This document shows positions 1-6,244 of a stretch of 8,377 bases of DNA, piece after piece. The notes beneath the pieces are model-generated. The model was given only the letters and a program-made list of their open reading frames with translations, did no database searches and had not been told where the DNA came from. Position numbers and translations under genes: made by a program. The first letter of the stretch is position 1. Each line of letters opens with the position of its first letter. The stretch comes from Candidatus Omnitrophota bacterium (lineage in GTDB: Bacteria > Omnitrophota > Gorgyraeia > Duberdicusellales > 4484-171). The stretch spans positions 1-8,377 of the forward strand of contig DAOVKQ010000015.1 in NCBI GenBank assembly GCA_030631705.1. Reading direction: 5' to 3'.

Positions 1-248
1 ATTTTCTTAAATTTCTCTAAGGTTTTATTAACTAAATTCTCTAAATCACCGAGCTTGGTAACATCACACTTTACGCATAATATCCTATTTTTATTAGGAA
101 GCGCTTTCTTTATCTGCTCTAACACTTCCTCTCTCCTTGCGGCAAGGACAAGATTGGTATTTTGTGCGGCTAATCTCTCTACCACACTCTTTCCAATCCC
201 ACCGCTTGCTCCGGTTATAATACAAACTTTATTTTCCAATTTACTCAT
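1..248 (-). CDS. Short-chain dehydrogenase/reductase (FabG/ketoreductase-like), partial, C-terminus beyond window
   Basis: The first 82 codons of a classical SDR are visible; the rest runs off the left edge. A Rossmann beta strand leads into the glycine motif TGASGGIG (about residues 13-20). The second strand ends LVLAARREE, and a basic residue there usually indicates NADPH preference. The CDVT motif that contacts the adenine ring follows. The catalytic Ser-Tyr-Lys lies outside the window. The ATG is preceded by AGGAG at 253-257, four bases away, and the gene starts 12 bases after the MFS stop, so it is probably co-transcribed with the PKS genes. In type II PKS loci such enzymes are ketoreductases acting on the ACP-bound chain or on ring ketones. 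That role is inferred from context; FabG of fatty acid synthesis or another dehydrogenase is possible. Confidence 0.85.
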   Translation of the reverse strand, partial: MSKLENKVCIITGASGGIGKSVVERLAAQNTNLVLAARREEVLEQIKKALPNKNRILCVKCDVTKLGDLENLVNKTLEKFKK

Positions 249-260
249 GCTACTCCTTTT

Positions 261-1385
261 CTAACGCGCAACCTTGTTTACGTTAAGCCCTAAAAAGAAT
301 ATGCTTGAACCTACTATAATAAATAATGCCTTAAACCCAGCTATAGACACTAACACCCCTCCTAAAAAGGCGCCTAAGCCGCCAAAACTGAAGCGTAAAG
401 CGCTATTTAGACTTGAGGCATCCCGTAAAATCCTATCAGGGAAATGAGTAAGGTAAGATGATAAACCCACATGAGTTAAGGCCCAACCGCACCCCCATAA
501 AGTTATCATTAAAAAGATTGATTGATAGTTCTGTAGAAAAACAAGAGAAAACGCAAATACACTCATGAGAATAAATCCGACGCTGCTTACCTTAATATTA
601 CCGAAACGGGAACTTAGAAACCCACCCATAAACTCAAATATTATTGCGCTTAGAGTAGCGACAGTAAAAATTGAACTTATAGCTATCTGTTGCAGAGAAA
701 AATTTTCGCTTAAATACACACCTAGACGCTGCTGTAAACCATGATATAAGAAACTCCCCAGCATAATCACAATAAAGAAATTAACTGCCTTTTTATCCTT
801 TAAGGTATCAAGATAACTTATCTTAAATTTCTCAACCCTAAAATCAAAGTCATCTAAATGTGTGGCTACCAAAATAAATACCAGTAAGCTTAAAATAGCT
901 GGTATTAAATAAAGCAACAAGGGTTCGCTTGCGAAGAAGCCGCTCAAAAACACACTGATAAAGCTTGAAAGATAAGAAAGAGTAAAGAATATTCCGATAT
1001 ATTTGGCTTTCTCTCGAGGAGGAATAACCTTACCTATAGTAATGAGAACTAAAGGCACAAAGCTACAGCCAAAGCAACCCATAAGAAACCTAAATACAAA
1101 AGCCTGCTCTATGCTGTTCGAAAAGCTAAAAAGCAAGGATGACAGGAAGAAGCCCAAAGTTGTAAAAAGAAGAATCTTTTTTACCTTAAATATCCTTGAA
1201 AAAGGAGCCCAGATAAGAGCAAACACTCCATAAGGAAGCATGTACAGCCAGGTAAGCGGCAAGGCTTGATTCTTAATTACCCCAAAATAGAGAGCTATCG
1301 AGGGTATCAATGCCGCCATAGCCGCAACACCAAAGGATATGGCAAAAAACATCAAACAAAATATAAAGAAACTAACCTTAGGCAT
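261..1385 (-). CDS. Major facilitator superfamily transporter, probable exporter of the polyketide
   Basis: This is a hydrophobic protein of 374 residues, near normal MFS length, with about twelve predicted membrane segments in two halves. The cytoplasmic loop 2-3 motif is degenerate (PFSRIFKVKK, about residues 61-70). The equivalent loop of the second half reads GGFLSSRFGNIKVS (about 254-267), with the expected small-x-x-x-R-x-G pattern. A Gly-rich segment, FGGLGAFLGG (about 334-343), lies in a late helix. I chose the ATG at 1385, which opens directly into the first helix five bases after the aromatase stop. A GTG at 1400 would add five residues and overlap the aromatase end; neither start has a strong ribosome binding site. 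Its place between a cyclase and the SDR suggests efflux of the pathway product or self-protection. The substrate cannot be read from sequence. Confidence 0.88.
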   Translation of the reverse strand: MPKVSFFIFCLMFFAISFGVAAMAALIPSIALYFGVIKNQALPLTWLYMLPYGVFALIWAPFSRIFKVKKILLFTTLGFFLSSLLFSFSNSIEQAFVFRFLMGCFGCSFVPLVLITIGKVIPPREKAKYIGIFFTLSYLSSFISVFLSGFFASEPLLLYLIPAILSLLVFILVATHLDDFDFRVEKFKISYLDTLKDKKAVNFFIVIMLGSFLYHGLQQRLGVYLSENFSLQQIAISSIFTVATLSAIIFEFMGGFLSSRFGNIKVSSVGFILMSVFAFSLVFLQNYQSIFLMITLWGCGWALTHVGLSSYLTHFPDRILRDASSLNSALRFSFGGLGAFLGGVLVSIAGFKALFIIVGSSIFFLGLNVNKVAR

Positions 1386-1390
1386 GCCTA

Positions 1391-1825
1391 TTAATTGCAC
1401 TCTTTTTCAATTATATCTTTGAATCTCTTTAAGTTATCTACGGAATGCTTGTTTATGAGCTCCTCCACCTGAGAATCTGTATATTTAGCCTTGCTGTCCA
1501 TTTTAAAATCCTGAATCCAGGTCATTTCTATCCCGCCGTCAACCTCTCTGTAGAGCCAGATAATCTTCATATACTCAAAAGGAAACATCGGCCCTACTCT
1601 TGACGCGTAGGCAAATTTGTCTTCTTTAAAAAGCAAACGATACGATTTCCAGCTATTTCCGTTTTTGTGGGTGAGCTTAAAAACTAACTTACTGCCCTCT
1701 TTCTCTAATACCTCTGACTCTGTATATTCATCAAAGAATTCCTTCCAACGGGAAATATCATTACTGGCATCAAACACTTTCTCATACGGACTATTGATAA
1801 GGATTGAATTTACTGTATGCGCCAT
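1391..1825 (-). CDS. TcmN-type SRPBCC polyketide aromatase/cyclase (single domain)
   Basis: The 144 residues form one SRPBCC (START-like, helix-grip) domain. The N-terminus, NSILINSPYEKVFDASNDIS then W27, and the segment FFDEYTESEVL closely follow the aromatase/cyclase domain of tetracenomycin TcmN as I remember it. Tyr34, Arg63 and Asn131 align with the TcmN pocket residues I recall as Tyr35, Arg69 and Asn136. Such enzymes bind the ACP-tethered poly-beta-ketone in a deep pocket and direct the first aldol cyclisations and aromatisation. TcmN itself makes the C9-C14 ring closure. The methyltransferase fused in TcmN is absent here. The start has a textbook ribosome binding site, TAAGGAGGT, and the gene lies in the PKS operon before the exporter. 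Regiospecificity is inference; a generic SRPBCC lipid-binding protein is much less likely given the neighbours. Confidence 0.9.
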   Translation of the reverse strand: MAHTVNSILINSPYEKVFDASNDISRWKEFFDEYTESEVLEKEGSKLVFKLTHKNGNSWKSYRLLFKEDKFAYASRVGPMFPFEYMKIIWLYREVDGGIEMTWIQDFKMDSKAKYTDSQVEELINKHSVDNLKRFKDIIEKECN

Positions 1826-1831
1826 GTTTAT

Positions 1832-1840
1832 ACCTCCTTA
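1832..1840 (-). promoter_or_regulatory. Consensus ribosome binding site of the aromatase gene
   Basis: The transcript reads TAAGGAGGT, fully complementary to the 16S anti-Shine-Dalgarno tail, six bases before the ATG at 1825. It fixes this start and gives the aromatase the strongest initiation site in the window. That fits a gene separated from the cyclase by a 108-base gap rather than translationally coupled to it. Confidence 0.75.
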
Positions 1841-1852
1841 TTTTAAGCATTC

Positions 1853-1930
1853 TGCTTTCAGCCTTCAGCTATCAGCTTATTTGTTCAATTTGTTTTGATG
1901 CTGAAAGCTGACAGCCGATAGCTGACAGCT
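1853..1930. repeat. Inverted pair of degenerate heptamer arrays
   Basis: Two short arrays of a 7-bp unit face each other. On the minus strand, 1877 down to about 1854 reads AGCTGAT, AGCTGAA, GGCTGAA, AGC. On the plus strand, 1900-1930 reads GCTGAAA, GCTGACA, GCCGATA, GCTGACA, GCT. Because they are inverted, 1865-1877 can pair with 1913-1925 (12 of 13 bases), or 1854-1862 with 1900-1908 (9 of 9). The array fills most of the gap between the cyclase and aromatase genes. No promoter or small ORF is convincing there. Confidence 0.75.
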
Positions 1931-1933
1931 TTA

Positions 1934-2731
1934 TTACAAAATAGCGACTACTCTCGCCCAGGCGGCGCCAGTCTTCCTTATTCTTACCGGAAAACAAATA
2001 ACCTTAAACCCTGAATCCGGCAATTTGCCTAAATTAGCTAACCTTTCAATATGAATAAATTCTCTTTTCCGGCCGTAAAAATGGACAGGCCACAATTTTG
2101 AACAATCTTTTGTTTGCAAAAATTCTTTCATCATTAATTTGTAAGGCTTGTCTATGCCCATGGTATCAACTCCGAAAATTTTTATTTTTCTATCAAGCAA
2201 ATAGTCTATTACTGATGTATCAATCCCGGGATAATTAGAAAAATACTCTTTCCCGCCGAAAAGCTTATCAGAACCGGTATATAACAACACAATATCAAAG
2301 GGTTTTAATGTATAAGAAATTTTTTTAAGCCCTTCTTCAATATCGCGGGCCTCAATAACTTCACCGGCTCTCTTTTCGGCCAAAGTAATCTTTACTCCGT
2401 CAGCGTAACACCACTCAAGCGGTATTTCTTCCGCGGTTTTGGATATTCTTCCTTCGGACTTACTTCCATAATGGTAAGAATAATCCAAATGTGTTCCGCT
2501 ATGCACCGATGAATAAACCATTTCAAGCGACAGGAATTCTTCGTCAGGCAAATCTTCTTTTTTAATGATCCTCTCACCTCTTTCGTATCGCGCTTTATCT
2601 TCAGGGCTTCGCGACATCAATACTTTATTAAGCTTCTCAACGCCGTCTTTATGAGAAGTCCGCTCTATGCGTAAATCATGAACTTCAAAAGCCTCATCAT
2701 CTATGGGCAGGCTAAGATCTATGATTTGCAT
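1934..2731 (-). CDS. PF04199-type cyclase (kynurenine formamidase-like fold), probable polyketide ring cyclase
   Basis: The 265 residues contain the signature HxGTHxDxxxH, read here as HSGTHLDYSYH at residues 77-87. In this family its His and Asp residues bind the catalytic metal (Zn or Mn). The N-terminus MQIIDLSLPI is also typical, as are the later DIVLLYTG (about 146-153) and FGVDTMGID (about 186-194). The family includes kynurenine formamidase, isatin hydrolase and cyclases of aromatic antibiotic pathways, so the fold alone does not settle the reaction. Its place one base after the ACP stop, with its AGGAG site inside the ACP gene, argues for a role in the PKS, probably a later-ring cyclisation or hydrolytic release. 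An arylformamidase is the main alternative; I see no other kynurenine-pathway gene. Two consecutive TAA stops end the frame. Confidence 0.85.
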   Translation of the reverse strand: MQIIDLSLPIDDEAFEVHDLRIERTSHKDGVEKLNKVLMSRSPEDKARYERGERIIKKEDLPDEEFLSLEMVYSSVHSGTHLDYSYHYGSKSEGRISKTAEEIPLEWCYADGVKITLAEKRAGEVIEARDIEEGLKKISYTLKPFDIVLLYTGSDKLFGGKEYFSNYPGIDTSVIDYLLDRKIKIFGVDTMGIDKPYKLMMKEFLQTKDCSKLWPVHFYGRKREFIHIERLANLGKLPDSGFKVICFPVRIRKTGAAWARVVAIL

Positions 2732-2732
2732 A

Positions 2733-2966
2733 TTACTCCTTTTTCTTTTCCACTAAGTCTGCTATTTCGGCAATGGTCGAAGATTTTGTCACTTCATTTG
2801 TTTCCAGTTTTATTCCAAAATGCTTATTTAGGGTTACGACTACCTCGACCATTTCGGTAGAATCAACGCCTACTGAATCATAAAGCTTCTCGTTTTCTTT
2901 AACTTCACCTTCTTTAACATCAAGCGTTTCACTAATTACCTTTATAATCTCTTCTTTTAAATTCAT
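2733..2966 (-). CDS. Acyl carrier protein of the type II PKS
   Basis: The product is a discrete, acidic, helical protein of 77 residues, the normal ACP size. Helix II begins with the phosphopantetheine site GVDSTEMVEV, with Ser36 as the attachment residue after Asp35. The following HFGIKLETNEV resembles helix II-III of PKS and fatty acid ACPs. It carries the growing poly-beta-keto chain between ketosynthase, aromatase and cyclase as a thioester. It sits 15 bases after the chain length factor and one base before the cyclase (stop TAA, then T, then ATG). The ribosome binding site is an odd G run (GGGGGGG at 2972-2978) rather than AGGAG. Sequence alone cannot exclude a fatty acid ACP, but position after KS-CLF makes the PKS role very likely. 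Confidence 0.93.
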   Translation of the reverse strand: MNLKEEIIKVISETLDVKEGEVKENEKLYDSVGVDSTEMVEVVVTLNKHFGIKLETNEVTKSSTIAEIADLVEKKKE

Positions 2967-2981
2967 CTCTACCCCCCCTGT

Positions 2982-4217
2982 TTATTCTTTTTCAACCGCC
3001 AACACGACATTAATTCCTCCGCGGCCGCGGGCAATAATCAGCGCTTTTTTAATTTCTCTTGTAAGGGCTTTATTGAACGTATAATCCAAGTCACAATAGG
3101 GATCTTCCATCAAATAATTAATCGTGGGAAGAACGGTATTGTTTTTCATCGAAAGAACTGTCACGATTAAATCCAGAGCAGTCTGGGCACCAAGGAGATT
3201 TCCAAACATACTCTTGGGAGCACTCAATGATATATTTCCGATTGCCGACCCGAATACATTTTTTAAAGCTTGTGTTTCCAAATAATCTCCCATAGCCGTT
3301 GCTTCACCGTCTAAACATATATAATCTACGTCTTTCTTATTCCAGGCGGCATCTTTTAAGCACTCTTCTATGGCATACTCAAGACAGCTTGAATCAGGAC
3401 GGTAACGGGAATAATGATACCCATCGGAAGAAAAACCAATTCCTTTCAGGAAACCATAAACAGCAACACCCCGCTTCCCAGCTTGAGACTCTTTCTCCAG
3501 CATAACTATACCTGAGCCTTCGCCTAAAACAAATCCATCCCGGTATAAATCATAAGGACGATATGCCTCCTTGGGATTAAGGTTATTTTTAGACAAATTA
3601 CCGTTAGTATTGGCACATAAAAGGGCATAAGGAGTAATAGGAGCTTCCATGCCGCCGGCTAAAACAAAATCATTCTTGTCTTGAGCAACAATCTTGGCAG
3701 CATACCATAAAGCAAGCGCCGAGGATGCCTTATCGGCCACTATTGTCTTACTATACCCTTTAAACCCGTAATAAATAGTAGTCTGTCCCTGAGGCGCCGC
3801 AGCAAACCAGGCGCTGGCCATAAAAGGAGAAATTCCTTGTTTTCCTTCAATATACATATCGCGAAGCTCAGTTTCGGCAAAAAGCCATCCTCCCAAGGCA
3901 TTGCCCATAAAAACGCCGATTCTTGTTTTATCGACATTATCCAAGTCTATTGCCGAATCCTGCAACGCCTGTTCACTGGCGACTAAAGCCATGTGCGAGA
4001 ATACATCAATCTTCTTTATCAGCCTCCCGGAAAGGTGCGTATAGTGGTCCAAATCATGAACTTGTCCGGCAATACGCGAAGGATACAAAGAAGCGTCAAA
4101 ACGCGTAACCGGATCAATAAAAGATATTCCTCGTTTTAAATTAGCCCAAAAAGTCTCTTTTTTAAGGCCGCAGGGAGAAACAACCCCAATACCGGATATT
4201 GCAATTCTCTCGTTCAT
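2982..4217 (-). CDS. Chain length factor (ketosynthase beta subunit) of type II PKS
   Basis: The 411-residue protein has a thiolase/KS fold but is catalytically dead. The Cys position in VADKASSALAL is Lys163. The first His position is Asp303 (CLDGEATAMGDYLE). The second is Asn340 (KSMFGNLLGAQ), while Lys335 of KSM is kept. The N-terminal segment PVTRFDASLYPSRIAGQ and the C-terminal ALIIARGRGGIN match actinomycete chain length factors as I remember them, better than FabF. With KS alpha it should form the heterodimer whose interface tunnel sets polyketide length. By my alignment the actinorhodin gate residues F109, T112 and F116 correspond to W111, A114 and L118. Its ATG overlaps the KS stop by one base (TAATG), so synthesis of the two subunits is probably coupled. 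Confidence 0.93.
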   Translation of the reverse strand: MNERIAISGIGVVSPCGLKKETFWANLKRGISFIDPVTRFDASLYPSRIAGQVHDLDHYTHLSGRLIKKIDVFSHMALVASEQALQDSAIDLDNVDKTRIGVFMGNALGGWLFAETELRDMYIEGKQGISPFMASAWFAAAPQGQTTIYYGFKGYSKTIVADKASSALALWYAAKIVAQDKNDFVLAGGMEAPITPYALLCANTNGNLSKNNLNPKEAYRPYDLYRDGFVLGEGSGIVMLEKESQAGKRGVAVYGFLKGIGFSSDGYHYSRYRPDSSCLEYAIEECLKDAAWNKKDVDYICLDGEATAMGDYLETQALKNVFGSAIGNISLSAPKSMFGNLLGAQTALDLIVTVLSMKNNTVLPTINYLMEDPYCDLDYTFNKALTREIKKALIIARGRGGINVVLAVEKE

Positions 4218-4230
4218 TATTTACCTCCCC
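4217..4230 (-). promoter_or_regulatory. Translational coupling site between KS alpha and CLF
   Basis: The transcript ends the KS gene with GGGGAGG (4224-4230), six bases before the overlapping stop-start TAATG. The Shine-Dalgarno for the CLF is thus inside the KS reading frame. Tight KS-CLF coupling is usual in type II PKS operons and would favour the 1:1 heterodimer. Confidence 0.7.
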
Positions 4231-5470
4231 ACTTCTTAAATACTATTGAAGAATGTATTCCCGAAAATCCACTGCTTGTTTTTAGTATATACTCCGGCAT
4301 AAGTTCTCTCTTTGTATTAGGAATATAATCTAAATCGCATTTCGGATCAGGCTCTTCCTGGTTAATAGTGGGAGGAAGCCAGCCGTGTTGGAAAATCATA
4401 GAACAAAGGACACTCTCAACGGCATTAGCTGCCGCTAAAGGATGCCCTATCATCGACTTAATAGAACTTATAGGAATCTTATATGCTAAGTCACCGAAAA
4501 CTTTCTTGTAAGCATCGGTTTCGAATACGTCATTCTGCCTGGTTGAAGAACCATGCGCGTTTATATAGGAAATTTTTTCTTTTTTTACGCCGGCATCTTT
4601 TATGGCTTCTTCCATACATCTCGCCATAGGCTCTCCGTTCTCGGGCAGATCTGTCATATGATAGGCATTACAGCTAGTCCCATAACCTAAGATTTCACAG
4701 TAAATTTTTGCGCCCCTCTTGCGGGCATGTTCCATTTCTTCTATGACGAGAACCCCGGCGCCCTCAGAAAGAACAAACCCATCCCGTTTGTTATCAAACG
4801 GCCGCGATGATTTATGGGGTTCGTCGTTATTTTTTGCAAGCACATTTACCACATCAAACGCGCCGAATGTTATGGGCGTAATCGGCGCTTCCCCGGCGCC
4901 GGCGATAATACAATCCTGCCGGCCTTCCCTTATAAGTTCAAAAGCAAACCCCAAAGAATCAGTACCGGCAGTGCATCCGGTAGACACAGTGCAGTTCATA
5001 CCCTGCGTACCATAAATCGCGCCTATTTCCGCGCTGGGAGTATTAAACATGGCGGCGTCATAAAGATAAGGACGGCCTTTACGGGGGTCAATAGGATTCT
5101 TGCCCCAGTCAGTCACAAAAAGAAATTCTTCTTCCATAAAGCGCGTCCCGCATATCGCGTTAGCCAATATTACCCCACACTTTCTTTTATCCGTCTTTGC
5201 AAAATCTATTCCCGAATCAGCAACCGCGCCCTTAGCGGCAGCAATCGAAATCTGCACATACCTATCCATACGCTCATGGTCTTTTATGCCAAAATTTAAA
5301 GGATCAAAGCCTAAATCCTGGGAAGCAATTTTGGAAAGAAATAAGCTAACATCAAAATTTTCAACCTTCTCGATAAAAGGCCTTCCTTCAATAAGATTAT
5401 TGTAAAAAGTGTCCTTATCTTCGCCGGCAGCACATATTATGCCAAGGCCGGTGACCACGACTCTTCTCAT
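4217..5470 (-). CDS. Type II PKS ketosynthase alpha subunit (beta-ketoacyl synthase)
   Basis: This is a full-length 417-residue ketosynthase. The nucleophile Cys166 lies in CTVSTGCTAGTDSLGFA, and STGCT[S/A]G is the form typical of aromatic PKS KS alpha rather than the TACASG of FabF. His306 (INAHGSSTRQND) and His343 (SMIGHPLAAANA), with Lys338, complete the decarboxylative Claisen machinery. Further segments, GYGTSCNAYHMT (about 262-273) and SSRPFDNKRDGFVLSEGAG (about 221-239), also resemble actinorhodin KS alpha. It extends the ACP-bound chain by malonyl units as a heterodimer with the next gene. The start has AGGAG at 5478-5482, seven bases upstream. As the first PKS gene after a 120-base gap it is the probable operon head, though I cannot name a convincing promoter. 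FabF of primary metabolism is unlikely with a CLF beside it. Confidence 0.95.
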   Translation of the reverse strand: MRRVVVTGLGIICAAGEDKDTFYNNLIEGRPFIEKVENFDVSLFLSKIASQDLGFDPLNFGIKDHERMDRYVQISIAAAKGAVADSGIDFAKTDKRKCGVILANAICGTRFMEEEFLFVTDWGKNPIDPRKGRPYLYDAAMFNTPSAEIGAIYGTQGMNCTVSTGCTAGTDSLGFAFELIREGRQDCIIAGAGEAPITPITFGAFDVVNVLAKNNDEPHKSSRPFDNKRDGFVLSEGAGVLVIEEMEHARKRGAKIYCEILGYGTSCNAYHMTDLPENGEPMARCMEEAIKDAGVKKEKISYINAHGSSTRQNDVFETDAYKKVFGDLAYKIPISSIKSMIGHPLAAANAVESVLCSMIFQHGWLPPTINQEEPDPKCDLDYIPNTKRELMPEYILKTSSGFSGIHSSIVFKKWGGK

Positions 5471-5525
5471 TTAAAATCTCCTTTTTTATACGATAGATTA
5501 TTACATATAGTAAAAAATTTATCTT

Positions 5526-5553
5526 GCTATCTTCTATCGTCTGTCTTCTGTCT
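5526..5553. repeat. Degenerate heptamer tandem array
   Basis: On the minus strand, 5553 down to 5526 reads AGACAGA, AGACAGA, CGATAGA, AGATAGC: four units of period 7. It lies in the 120-base leader before the ketosynthase gene. The unit differs from the heptamers at 1853-1930, but the period is the same. Confidence 0.65.
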
Positions 5554-5565
5554 TTTCTTATAAAT

Positions 5566-5577
5566 GGGACGTGTCCC
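5566..5577. repeat. Short inverted repeat GGGAC-GT-GTCCC
   Basis: Five-base arms flank a two-base centre just past the end of the TIGR04076 gene and beside the heptamer array. It is too short for a convincing terminator and has no T run after it on the minus strand. It may be a protein-binding palindrome or a remnant of a dispersed repeat. Confidence 0.4.
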
Positions 5578-5590
5578 TAATTAACGTTTT

Positions 5591-6190
5591 TTATTTGCGC
5601 GTAACCTTGAATTTTATGTATCCCCCGTCCGGACAGGCCGTGCCTGTTTTACAAAGCGGATTATCTTCAAAAGAAAATTCCGCCCCGAAATTTAATGCAA
5701 AAAGAACCGGAAACAAAATGCTGTAAGCTGCCCCGCAAAAACCATCGGGAGTCCGTAAACCCTTAACTTCAAATTTATCCCCTTCTTTATAATTATAAGA
5801 ACAGTGTCCTGTTTTTTCCTGGACTTCAATAACCAAGGTTTTAGGATCAGGGCCTTTGGGCTTTTCTTTACGGGGTTTTACGACTACATTACCTTCATCA
5901 TCCAAAACCTCTATTTTAAAAGTAAGCTTTGCATTATCGGGACAAGTAGAGGTAATGGACTTGGTATTCTCCATAAACTTAAATTCGGCGCCAAAAGTTA
6001 ACGCGTACAAACAAGGAAAAGCAGACTCAACTATCCCTGTACAGAAATGTTTAGGAGGATGAGTGAAATCATCCAGAATAAGTTCATCGCCTAATTCATA
6101 GTTATGATAGCAGTATCCTTGTTTTTTAATAACGGTCATCTTAAACTTAGGAAATTTTACCCGGGGCATATTTTTTTCTTCTTTATTCAT
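5591..6190 (-). CDS. Tandem-duplicated TIGR04076-like Cys-rich protein of unknown function
   Basis: The 199 residues hold two copies of one roughly 80-residue domain, at about 15-95 and 117-199, joined by a Lys/Pro-rich linker (PRKEKPKGPDPK, about 106-117). Each copy has the same order: G-x-C (Cys27, Cys130), a YxxGD turn, an F-C or FCG motif (Cys50, Cys152), a hydrophobic stretch ending ALTFGAEF or ALNFGAEF, and a terminal CPD (Cys83, Cys186). The three Cys per repeat are the TIGR04076 hallmarks and may bind metal or be redox active, but no function is established to my knowledge. There is no signal peptide or membrane segment. The ATG has GGAG six bases upstream; a second ATG at 6169 is possible. 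It precedes the PKS genes on the same strand, yet a role in the pathway is only a guess. Confidence 0.8.
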   Translation of the reverse strand: MNKEEKNMPRVKFPKFKMTVIKKQGYCYHNYELGDELILDDFTHPPKHFCTGIVESAFPCLYALTFGAEFKFMENTKSITSTCPDNAKLTFKIEVLDDEGNVVVKPRKEKPKGPDPKTLVIEVQEKTGHCSYNYKEGDKFEVKGLRTPDGFCGAAYSILFPVLFALNFGAEFSFEDNPLCKTGTACPDGGYIKFKVTRK

Positions 6191-6244
6191 TGCTTTCTCC
6201 GAACATTTATTATCACCAGCCTGAACATTTCATAGTACTAGTCT

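Noticed and set aside
55..264. Plus-strand open frame of 69 codons at the left edge
   Set aside because: It is antisense to the SDR, whose TGASGGIG and CDVT motifs explain the bases.
1934..2731. Kynurenine formamidase of tryptophan breakdown
   Set aside because: The fold fits, but no tryptophan dioxygenase or kynureninase is near and the gene is almost fused to the PKS ACP. It is kept as an alternative, not as the call.
4814..5299. Plus-strand open frame of 161 codons inside the ketosynthase gene
   Set aside because: It is antisense to a well-supported KS whose catalytic motifs cover the same bases, and its translation is unlike any family I know and has no good ribosome binding site.
2982..5470. 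FabF/FabB pair of fatty acid synthesis or an aryl polyene/ladderane KS pair
   Set aside because: The second protein lost Cys and both His and has CLF-type N- and C-terminal segments; the first has the STGCTAG site. The locus has aromatase and cyclase genes and no dehydratase in view.
5485..5514. Possible sigma70 promoter before the ketosynthase (TTTACT, 18-base spacer, TATAAA on the minus strand)
   Set aside because: The -10 box would touch the Shine-Dalgarno, so the transcript would start in or after it. The AT-rich leader makes chance matches likely.
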